Assembly (NCBI GenBank): GCA_905250885.1
Contig: CAJNOQ010001806.1
Coordinates: 1 to 28,380 of the forward strand
Reading direction: 5' to 3'
Length of the DNA: 28,380 nt
Source: Didymodactylos carnosus
Lineage: Eukaryota > Rotifera > Eurotatoria > Philodinida > Philodinidae
The notes under the pieces were generated by a model that saw only the letters and a program-made list of their open reading frames with translations, did not search any database and was not told the DNA's origin. Position numbers and translations under genes: made by a program. This document shows, one piece after another, positions 20,627 through 28,380 of this stretch (positions are counted from its first letter, which is position 1; each line of letters begins with the position of its first letter).

Positions 20627-22393
20627 ACTGACTTTTCTTTAAACCTGTTAGATTGCAATAAGCAGCATCATTCAAAGAAGAGAGCTCGTCAAACTCATTT
20701 CTACTTTACTGTTGAAACTGTGCGAAATCATGAAGCAATTGTGAAACATCAGTTAATGTGTATCTTATGACGTGGGATATAGATCCAGATATTTATTGAT
20801 GTGCTCCATTTGTACAATGGGCACAATACCGAGAACCCGGTCTGTCGGTCTCTCTTTTCCTATTGATTGATGCAAAGCGTATTTTCAATTTACTAGAAAA
20901 AATTCTTCATTTTCTTCCTTTGTTACAGAAACTTTTACTTCTCAAGGGGATCCACTTAGATTTTAGGTTCAACAGTATAGTTCATCGTTCAACTTCAAAG
21001 GGTAGCGCTGTGGTTTAAAGTATATTGAAGAAATCCTAATAACCCTCCAACTAAAGCGGCAAATTGCCATTACATAGTACGAGGAGTTATTTTAGAAGAT
21101 CTTACCCTGTTCCATAAGCGCTTTTCTGCTTGCAATGTAATTTTTCTTTCTATTTGACTTTTTTCCTTCTGTACACAGATATATATCGAAAGAGCGGAAT
21201 AATTTGTATCGAAAATTTTCAAAAAGCAGTATAAAGAGCAAGCGAACCGAGCCGATCAGTTTTTTTTATATGTAGTTAAAGTTAGAATAAAAGGAAAAAT
21301 TCTTTGTCTTTATCATTCAAACACTCCTCACTTTAGTTCTTTGTTTCCGTATGTATTCTTTCTCTGCGGAAGTGTTTTCACTTCACTTTCAAAAACAAGA
21401 AAAAGACCTGTTATCACAGAAAAACAACTGTTCTATACGAACAAAAATTACCAGATGACATTTTTTACCAGTAAATATTTATATTTTTGATAGGAATTTT
21501 TAAAAACAATCTAATAAAACAGCACAGGAAGCGACTTGAGAGAAAATCAAAGACTATTAGTGCTTAGTTTTTTTTATCTCTGCATCAGTAAATATTTTTT
21601 CAGTCATGTCGTTGAATATTTTCTAAGTTGTGTAAAAAATAATTTTCTCCTTCTCTCTCTTGTGAAAAATATGCTAATAAGTTTCCGTTCATTACATTCA
21701 GTCGACTTGCCAAAAGTGGTTAAGGATTGCCAGTAACTAACAACAAGCGCCGTGTTCCATCACTTCGGCGTCATGAAAATTTTCAAATAATTCTGAACTT
21801 TTCTTTTTCCCGCATTATGCTTTCTATAGCGAAAGCATCTTCTAACATACTTACTGGAAGAGCTGTTCCATCCTATACGGTATAGTTGATGAAAACAGTA
21901 AGTGGTGATCACTCTGTTTTTCCCATTTGAAGCTGCATAATCAGCAATCGTTGGCTACTCGTTATAGATATTCTCAGTTCAAAAGTAAACACCATCATAC
22001 TTTGTTCTTTTGTTTTGTTTCCAAGAAAACCTGCTACGACTCACATTTTGACAGCTTTGCATTCTTCTTGCTAACTTTCATCAACTTTGCTCCCAAATCT
22101 CGTGGTATAAACGCCGGGCTCTTCGAGTCAAAACGCCAGTGTCCGCTGAGTATACATTACTTCTAAAGTTTGACGCTCAGGTTATGACAATGAATCAGTA
22201 CGTTTTACTCTTAAGTTTAACAGAGCTATGTCTCAGATCGTTTTGTATGTCAAAACTTGGGTATTTTACACAAATCAGATATTTACTCTCATTTTTAAAA
22301 TTTTTCGATCTAATCCGAAATTGAGGAACCCCCTCTCTGCTTCTTGTACTTCGCGGCGACCCTGTCAACATATTCGGTATCACAGAACAAACA
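20627..22393. other. No gene seen
   Basis: Several short frames on both strands without motifs. 20640-20900 reads in broken pieces (FYFTVETVRNHEAIV; SLFLLIDAKRIFN) that could be remains of coding sequence, but no family is recognised. The GPCR promoter should lie in the last few hundred bases. Confidence 0.45.
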
Positions 22394-23366
22394 ATGAATA
22401 ATTCAAGTGCAGACAACGTCCTTCCGTTTAATTATTTCATCGTTACGTCGACATTATTTCTCATATTAACATCAATCGGTCTCTTTTTCGTTATTTCATT
22501 TAATCTGATTGTTTTTCTAAATCGTTCACAATGTTTTACCGTGTCAAATCTCTGTGCATGCAACTCGAGTCTGGCTATTCTTATATGTTATTTGAATTTT
22601 TTGCACCAATTACCGTACATTCTCGCTTTGTCCAGTGCTCAAGAGCAGCCATCATGCAAAATTCGGGCTTTCTTATTGACTATCGGGTGTGGTGGAAAAC
22701 CGTACTCTTATTTCATTAGCGCCATATCACGCTACTTTCATACAATATTATATAAACGGAAAAAATTGCTATCATTGTCATTTCAGTTTGATTGCAGCTA
22801 GTTGGGTGATTGTGATCCTCGTGTCATTTTTGCCAATATTTGGTAACGGTCTCCAGTTCGAAGTTGAATCAAGGTTCTGTTTCATCACAAAAGTATTTCT
22901 CACCTCTTTTTATACAACCATCATCGTCTTTTTCCTTCCTTTAACCGGAATAATTATACTCTATGCGTTAATTGTTTGTTATGCACGGCAAGCATCTCGA
23001 ACTAAAATTTATCCGATGCACAAAACAACAGACGATCTCTCATTGAAGCGTATTAATCGCGATATTAAGATATTCCATAATATTTTTATTCTCGTTAGTG
23101 TCCTATTTATAGGCGGTGCACCGTATGCCCTCGCTGTTATTTGGAATAAAACTAACAAAATACAATCACCATTTTACACCATTATTCTTTTGTTCATTTA
23201 TTTATCAGCGACAGGTGAAATGATCGCCATTTTCTTTATGAATAAAACTGTCAAGACGCTATTTTATCGATGTATCGGTGTTTTACCTCGATCGATTAAT
23301 TTAAATCAAACGAAACAAAGGGTGGCTATAACACAACATCAAAGTCTAGCAACAAGACAAAAGTAG
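22394..23366 (+). pseudogene. Rhodopsin-like (class A) G-protein-coupled receptor, frameshifted
   Basis: Two overlapping frames together encode a seven-helix receptor of about 323 residues. Frame 1 (22394-22801) has an NNSS N-terminus, TM1 (about residues 13-42), TM2 (48-75), a conserved Cys88 before TM3, and ISRYF (111-115) in the DRY position. Frame 2, open to 23366, carries TM4 (AASWVIVILVSFLP), an ECL2 Cys (SRFCF), TM5, an ICL3 with basic residues, TM6 with GGAPY in the CWxP position, and TM7 (FYTIILLFIYLSATG) lacking a normal NPxxY. The switch must fall at about 22757-22787. A run of six A at 22760 is a likely site for a 1-base slip. The first Met is at 22394; an in-frame TGA lies upstream and no earlier ATG intervenes. 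It is probably a plasma-membrane orphan receptor; the ligand is unknown. It is either a recent pseudogene or a sequencing indel, since both halves are otherwise intact. Confidence 0.8.
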
Positions 23367-23510
23367 AGTGAGAGTAAGCAGACATGAGTAATGACCAACT
23401 TCTAATACGTTCTAAATGGAGGAGAATACCCACAGGTGGAAAAGCGTTCGATCGAAGTTCTGAAAAGATTTTTACCAATATTGCATTTTTAATCTTTATT
23501 TTTAATGAAG

Positions 23511-23516
23511 AATAAA
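23511..23516 (+). terminator. Candidate polyadenylation signal AATAAA for the GPCR gene
   Basis: Canonical AATAAA about 145 bases after the receptor stop codon. The position suits a short 3' UTR. In AT-rich DNA this hexamer is frequent by chance, so support is modest. Confidence 0.35.
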
Positions 23517-24109
23517 TACAACATAATTACAGAAATCAGACTGGTAAGCTTGTTTAAAATGCTGCCGTCACCACATATACTGTAGACAGTAAATCTCAAG
23601 ACGTAGTCTTTCTCTAACACGTTTGGCAGATTAAGCTTCGCAGGTATACACAGACAGAGCAAACAAGACATTCTGATAGCTTTCTTTGGGTAATTAAAAT
23701 GTACGATTAATCTGAGCACGCGCTTAAATATGTTTCTGTGAGCTGGATTAATTGTTGATTATGATGAACCAAACCGATTAAGATCGAGATCATCGATCCT
23801 GCCTTTAGCTTTTAACATGATATGCAGTAGCTAACATGGCTGTTATTGTCAGTATGATATGAAAATGATTAAGCAACCTAGGTGCCAGAAACTGAGTCGG
23901 GTCGGGTTTGCGTTATAGGAAATTTTTGTTCGGGTCCAAATCGAGTTCAAGGGCAAATTTTCATCCGAATGACCCAAAGTTTTCTATAGTTTTTTTTGTA
24001 TTTTTTTCTTCATGGTTTTCTCAATTTCTTTTGTCACGACGCATTCATAGTAAAGTGTTATTATATGTAAAGTATCAGTTTATTATTTGTTTATATAAGT
24101 TCTTAAATG
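23517..24109. other. No gene seen
   Basis: Intergenic between the receptor and the minus-strand relic. GTCGGGTCGGGTTTG near 23896 and GACCC near 23970 form a GC-rich patch in AT-rich DNA, perhaps an element end. Confidence 0.45.
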
Positions 24110-24346
24110 CTAATACCTTACACCACATAAAACATTTGTTTGTTTACATTTGCAACGATTTGTCTTACAACCTCCTTTACAATTAAATATCAAGGTTTTC
24201 TGTCCACCAGTTATACTCTGAAATGTTAGAATTTTGTCTAGTTGATTTTTCTTCACTTTTTGGTAAATCTTGTTCAAATCATGTTTGTGAATCTGAGGGT
24301 GGTTTGAATTGCTGTATTTATTTTCATTTTCATTTTGTATTATCAC
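24110..24346 (-). pseudogene. Relic with a Cys-rich motif of transposon-integrase-type proteins
   Basis: The 78-codon minus-strand frame ends TGGQKTLIFNCKGGCKTNRC followed by KCKQTNVLC before a stop. The spacing C-x3-C-x4-C-x-C-x6-C after a GGQ sequence resembles the C-terminal cysteine tail of cellular and transposon integrase-like proteins (KRBA2-type). This is a resemblance from memory, not a database match. The last Cys/His of the usual motif are lost behind the stop. Minus-strand sequence just upstream (24420-24700) has short open pieces, including a TNITYQKNF / NATIWSAYR stretch, with stops, consistent with a decayed longer gene. Probably dead. Confidence 0.4.
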
Positions 24347-24845
24347 TTTCTGTATTCAATTTGTACATTTTATATTTTATTTCCATCATAATAAGGAATA
24401 TGTTCTAGATTCTTGATCGAATTTTTAGAAAATATTTTCTTACAGAAAAATGTTGTTAATGAATTTTTCGGTCATTATGAAGTAAAAACTCATATTCTTG
24501 GACTACCGATAGGCAGACCAAATCGTAGCATTGTTAATCTTATTCGCAATAGTAATGAAATTTTTTTGATAGGTTATGTTCGTTTGTCTGGACTGTTCCT
24601 TAATGTATACCTTAGGTGTTTGTACAAAGTTCTGGTATTAGTATGTGGAGAACTATTTTTGTTGTATTTCTGAATATTACTTCTGTATATGGTTGGCTGT
24701 ACATTGATTGAAAAAGATCATACTTTACTGTCTGCTTGTAATATTTTTAATGCGGAAACTAGTCAATGGTTCTTTACATATTTTTCTCCCTTTTCTTTTT
24801 CTGCATGCGAATCTAAACTTTGAAAGGTAGTCAGCGCCCGTAAGG

Positions 24846-25483
24846 CAGAGTTGTAACCGGTCTGGAAATACTAGACCGATCCGGTCCAGTCAGTCACCGG
24901 CCGGTCGAAAAATATTTTCAGACTGGTAAAACCGGCGAGTTCATCAAGTTTTTTCAAGTAATAACTTTGATATTAGGGACAATGTTCTGAATACCTACAG
25001 ATTTTTACGCCTGTCTTTTCTGTAATGCTTATACTGGAATTCTAATACCAAAAAACCAACCAATATTTTCAAGATTGAGTTTCTTCTGCATGGGATAAGG
25101 TTCTTTCCCACAAAAGTCGGTATTTAGATTCCATTTCTTTTGTTATTTCGTTCAAATTTACGCGAGAAAATGTATGTATACAATGTATACATACATTTTC
25201 TCGTGCATACTTCTATGCATACTATACATAGAAGTAATAAAGTCAAATGAATGGTAAAAAAAGAAAAAAGAAAACAAATTGAAAGAATAAAAAGAAAAAA
25301 TTTACATTTCAAATAAAATTGTCACTCTTTGTTTCCTTTAAAAAAACTACTAAGCATCCATACATGGTATCTTTCTGATGAAAAATGAACGAATATGCAC
25401 AACTTTATGAAACCGATAAAAACCGGCTGATCCAATTCACTCAACCGGTCCGGTCCGGCCGGACCGGACCGGTTACAACTCTG
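24846..25483. mobile_element. Non-autonomous hAT-type DNA transposon (638 bp) with perfect 8-bp TSD
   Basis: The left terminus CAGAGTTGTAACCGGTC (24846-24862) is repeated in inverse at the right end (25467-25483). Directly outside both ends is CCGTAAGG (24838-24845 and 25484-25491), a perfect 8-bp target-site duplication. An 8-bp duplication together with CA-starting inverted termini is the hallmark of the hAT superfamily. Subterminal regions are rich in CCGGT/ACCGG motifs, unlike the AT-rich surroundings. No transposase-coding frame is inside, so movement would have needed a transposase from elsewhere. The intact duplication suggests a fairly recent insertion. An internal perfect hairpin lies at 25163-25203. 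Confidence 0.9.
25163..25203. repeat. Perfect 19-bp palindromic hairpin inside the hAT element
   Basis: Arms CGAGAAAATGTATGTATAC (25163-25181) and its exact reverse complement (25185-25203) with a 3-base AAT spacer. A second weaker hairpin (ACTTCTATG / CATAGAAGT) follows at about 25209-25235. It may be part of the element's internal structure or a replication-slippage product. Confidence 0.8.
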
Positions 25484-25491
25484 CCGTAAGG

Positions 25492-26173
25492 TGATTCTAT
25501 CATCCCCTCTATTTGAGGTATTTAAATAATAAAGCTCTATACAGACAACCAAACAAAAGTACAACTGACATTTTTGCCGACATTTCTTCGTTTTAACCTG
25601 GATAGAATAAATTAGTTCTTGCGCGTAATTTGTATACATTGTTATCTATTTTTCCTGTAAGAATTATTTTTATTTGACGAAATAGATAAAAATGTTACAG
25701 ATGGTGTAAAATATACAAATTACAAAATATTATATACAGAATATGCATACTAAGTGTCACTAATAACACACATTCCGGATATCTAAGTTTCAAAAATTCT
25801 CTTTCTCTAGAAAACCATCAAATTATAATAGTATGAGAAAAAAACTTGAAACTAAAGACAGTGATATGTCATTTCACCACATTCGCCCAAAAAGAAAGCC
25901 AAACAGTTATTTTTTGAATTTAATTACTGAGATCTTCAACAAAAAATGAAAATCAACGAAAAATTTTGAAATATAGATCATTCGACTCGATTTTTGATGC
26001 TGATTCCGAATATGATATTTTCATCACGTAAAAGTAGAGTTCTGATGGAGAAAATTGCTAATTAGCGGCAGAATTCTTATTTTTCCCCGTAAAGTCGGCT
26101 TTTCTCAGCGAGGAAACAAAATTTTTGAACTTCTCAAGTTAGTTGATTATCTACAGAGGTATACTTTCTCTCC
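25492..26173. other. No gene seen; dispersed repeat word at 25991-26021
   Basis: AT-rich. TTTTTGATGCTGATTCCGAA at 25991 nearly matches TTTTTGAAGCTGATTCCGAA in the loop of the 4173-4620 foldback (4394), marking a dispersed repeat. Confidence 0.55.
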
Positions 26174-26374
26174 TCACATTCCGATTTGTCTTTGTTTTCC
26201 GGCGTCTATGACTTTGGAGGGATATCCGTCTAACTTGGGGCGTATCTTAACTTGGTGTAGCTCTTCTTCAGTATCTTTCAAAGCGGAACAAATACGGATC
26301 GCTTCATTCTGTTTAGTATGGAATGGGTGCGGAGCTTCCACCGGTAAAAGTTTTTGTATGATTTTGTATTGCAC
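26174..26374 (-). pseudogene. Penelope-like reverse transcriptase C-terminal fragment (relic)
   Basis: A 66-codon minus-strand frame containing EAIRICSALKDTEEELHQVK and LDGYPSKVIDAG. The order ICS, then a Glu/Leu helix, then (N/D)GYP-x-x-(V/F)I is what I recall for the region after the RT core of Penelope-like elements, which are known from bdelloid rotifers. The frame is short and isolated: no YxDD motif and no GIY-YIG endonuclease are visible nearby. An alternative is an unrelated LINE RT tail. The plus-strand frame over the same bases (26055-26381) has no such pattern. Confidence 0.45.
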
Positions 26375-26396
26375 ATTTTAATTTTGTTTATGTGTG

Positions 26397-26651
26397 TTAT
26401 CTTACAGTGTAATGCTCATTTGTTGTTTGAATTAGTCTGTCTTTATGTTTAAGAAACAAAGTTGGTTGTGCACTAGCTACATAACCTAATGGAACATATA
26501 ATTGAGTGACCTGATTTGTTCTGCTATTATTAATGCAATTAAATAATTTATCTGTATGTTCATCTGATATGATTTCTGGAAGTTCTTTTGTAATTACACT
26601 TAGTAAATTTGTAATCGGTAATAAATATTGATCACGATCATATTGATGCAC
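26397..26651 (-). pseudogene. Unrecognised minus-strand coding relic
   Basis: An 84-codon open frame with balanced composition (LLPITNLLSVITKELPEII, QLYVPLGYVASAQPTLFLK), unlike the Phe/Lys-rich chance frames elsewhere. It has no ATG start: the frame begins at GTG. A short stretch in another frame just upstream (EYIKRPEPYHR, about 26660-26700) suggests a frameshift. It ends next to ACT|GTAAGA on the minus strand, which could be a splice donor toward the 26374 fragment, but no good acceptor is seen. It may belong to the same element as 26174-26374. Function unknown. Confidence 0.35.
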
Positions 26652-27095
26652 CGATGATAGGGTTCAGGACGTTTAATATATTCGACCTGGGATCTTCACT
26701 TCGCTGATCAAGTTTTTTTTGAATTTTTTTCATTGAAAAATCGATAGGGGTATATTACTAGATGCAGCTTTTCATGTTGATCACGAATCTCACTTTTATT
26801 TTGAACAAAAAAGTAATTTTCAATATAAGGATAGCTGATTAAAGATAGCTGCATCACGTCTAAATGACGTTAGAATATAACACTCACTTAAAAGCCTCCC
26901 CTATATCATGTGAGAATATAACATTCATTTGAACTCGTTACGAGTACAAACAGTCGGTAATATTTTTCATCTCGTAAAGAGTCTAAAGACTGCCACCTGT
27001 AAATCATGCTGGATTTGCGTATTCTTATCGAGAATATACTGTTATACCAACAGATAACTCTAAACATGCTGGGTTTGGGGTGTCCTGGACCAGCA
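26652..27095. other. No gene seen
   Basis: Contains GAATATAACACTCA (about 26873) and GAATATAACATTCA (about 26913) as a short direct repeat, and nothing else supportable. Confidence 0.45.
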
Positions 27096-27161
27096 GGAGC
27101 GAAGTTCAGTCTCGTGGCGTACTCTCGTATGAAAGTGCGCCATGAGACTGAATTTCGCTCT
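27096..27161 (+). repeat. 66-nt hairpin with a 28-bp stem (G-T pairs, no mismatches)
   Basis: 27096-27123 pairs with 27134-27161 across a 10-base loop. Every position in the stem is Watson-Crick or G-U when read as plus-strand RNA; four pairs are wobbles. Length and loop resemble an animal microRNA precursor, but the stem is unusually perfect, more like a young inverted duplication. Expression is unknown. Confidence 0.7.
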
Positions 27162-27599
27162 AACTTGTTATTTTCAATTTTATCGTCTAAAGCTCTTCTC
27201 ATTGACTCTTACGTTTCTTCGTTCAAAACACATAAGAGAAAACTACTGTTACGCTCATTACGTATTACGCATACGGCCAAAATGGTCTCGAGAGGAAGGT
27301 AAAAGCTTTAAAGTATAAAAATCAGATTGCTTATATAAAAAAGGGTTATCACAAAGTTTTAGTTAACTCCAATTAATGTAATTTATGCGAAACATAATTA
27401 CAAGTTACGCCATTATGGTGGCACCATCTGTAATCATTCCAAAATTAATGTCTTCAAGAATCAATCAAAACGTTGCGATAACTCTTTTTTCATGTAGGCA
27501 ATCTGTTAAAGCTTTAGTTTTACCCTTCTCACGAGGTTATTTTGGCCATATGTTTGTTAAGTACGTTTAAACTGTTTTCTCTTTCTTTTCTGACGTGTA
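27162..27599. other. No gene seen
   Basis: Short motif-free frames only, before the LINE ORF1 relic. Confidence 0.45.
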
Positions 27600-27944
27600 T
27601 TCATATACTCATTAAGGCCCATGATGATTTAGCTACCTACGACAGACGTACGAATTTAAGGTTCTATGGTTTACCAGAACAAGCTGGGGAAGATGCATGT
27701 CAACTTATCATTCAGTGCATCTATTGGAGTAAATGTGAAAAAAGAAGACATAAGTATCAGTCATCGTGTTGGTCCTGTATATAATAATAAGAAGAATCCA
27801 CGTGCTATTATATGTCGCTTTATACATTACAGAACACGTCAATTTATTCTTCAGAAGAAAAATAATCTTGATAAACAAACGACGGAGTTTAATAAGAGGC
27901 AAAATCGGCCCCCTCTCAGATCAAGCTCATATTCACAGGTCTGA
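27600..27944 (+). pseudogene. LINE ORF1 relic (RRM-like nucleic-acid-binding region), frameshifted
   Basis: In one frame, DDLATYDRRTNLRFYGLPEQ and GED, then a shift to another frame with KKEDISISHRVGP, NPRAIICRF and TRQFILQKKNNLDK. The order (R-x-x-NLR-x-x-G-(L/V)PE, then SHR-(V/L)G, then PR-x-I-(I/V)-x-RF, then LL-KK) is the known signature of LINE ORF1 proteins with a coiled coil followed by an RRM. The frameshift lies at about 27715-27730. Nothing of ORF2 follows before the window ends. It may or may not be the same family as the LINE at 16065. Confidence 0.65.
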
Positions 27945-28380
27945 CAGGTCTGTAGTTTTTCTCCGTGATTAAAACTAGCACCTCAAAAAAACCATTTTCA
28001 CCCAACCACCATTTACATCAACCTTTGACGTCAGTGACGAGACCTACCTCATATTATAGAACTCCCCCAGCGGAATCGAATGATGAAAACCGCTAGTGTA
28101 TAACCTTGTTAGAAACGAGCTATAGCCATTTTACACTAGCAGCAGAAAAATGCATTTTCCTTATTTTCCGGCGGATTTGGCCTAACTTGTAGAACGTCTG
28201 CTGACCACATTCCCTAACGTAGAACCTTGAGATTGGTATAGCTAAATAAGTACTAATTCACTTGAATTTATAAGTGCCTTTTACCAAAGAAAAATAAATA
28301 TTAGTATGAAATTTCTATAATTATGTGTAGACAGAAAAAACGGTCACAAGAAGGCAAGAGCAAATTCTTTTTCGAGTGGA
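27945..28380. other. No gene seen
   Basis: End of window; no frame or repeat that I can support. Confidence 0.5.

Noticed and set aside
22741..22800. Intron as the explanation for the GPCR frame change
   Set aside because: The only GT...AG pair here is about 10 bases long; both frames stay receptor-like up to the junction, so a 1-base indel fits better.
26055..26381. 108-aa plus-strand frame
   Set aside because: The minus strand over the same bases carries RT-like motifs; the plus frame shows none.
1..28380. CRISPR array, rRNA or telomeric repeat array
   Set aside because: No evenly spaced identical repeats, no rRNA core sequence, and only scattered single TGTGGG words.

Overview
The window reads as eukaryotic nuclear DNA. 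It is AT-rich (roughly two thirds by eye), gene-poor and crowded with decayed transposable elements. There is no bacterial gene packing and no ribosome-binding-site pattern. The mix of an intron-poor rhodopsin-like GPCR, APE-type LINE fragments, a Penelope-like reverse-transcriptase scrap, hAT-type miniature elements and a protein domain shared with fungi and protists suggests a small invertebrate. A bdelloid rotifer is my best guess, from family resemblance only; nothing here proves it.

Layout. Positions 1-14640 hold no gene I can support. They contain a 10-bp minisatellite (1189-1258), four long foldback (inverted-repeat) structures (2970-3788, 4173-4620, 6736-7673, 10805-11845), a 145-bp hAT-like miniature element with near-perfect target-site duplication (5364-5508), a CCGGT/TTACCG-rich block (7690-8215), diverged tandem repeats (8260-8480, related copy 8757-8862) and an AATCGCGATTA-rich block (13596-13754). 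The only intact protein gene is at 14732-15700 (322 aa, unknown function, C-terminal domain that looks conserved across eukaryotes). About 360 bp downstream is a rotted LINE (16065-18498) with endonuclease and partial reverse transcriptase, an internal deletion that removes the RT active site, and a TTCAG-repeat tail.

At 19828-20110 there is a near-identical partial copy of the 14732 gene: upstream region plus the first 64 codons. It is fused directly to an inverted, deleted copy of the LINE 5' part (20111-20626). The result is a 95-aa chimeric ORF behind a duplicated upstream region.

The right third carries a frameshifted rhodopsin-family GPCR gene (22394-23366, with a downstream AATAAA), a cysteine-motif relic on the minus strand (24110-24346), and a clear 638-bp hAT-type non-autonomous element with perfect 8-bp target-site duplication (24846-25483) that carries a perfect 19-bp hairpin. 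Further right are a Penelope-like RT relic on the minus strand (26174-26374), a 28-bp stem hairpin whose only non-Watson-Crick positions are G-T (27096-27161), and a frameshifted LINE ORF1 relic (27600-27944).

The genes do not form a pathway. The story is local: one short gene and one receptor gene in a transposon graveyard that has recently undergone duplication and inversion.
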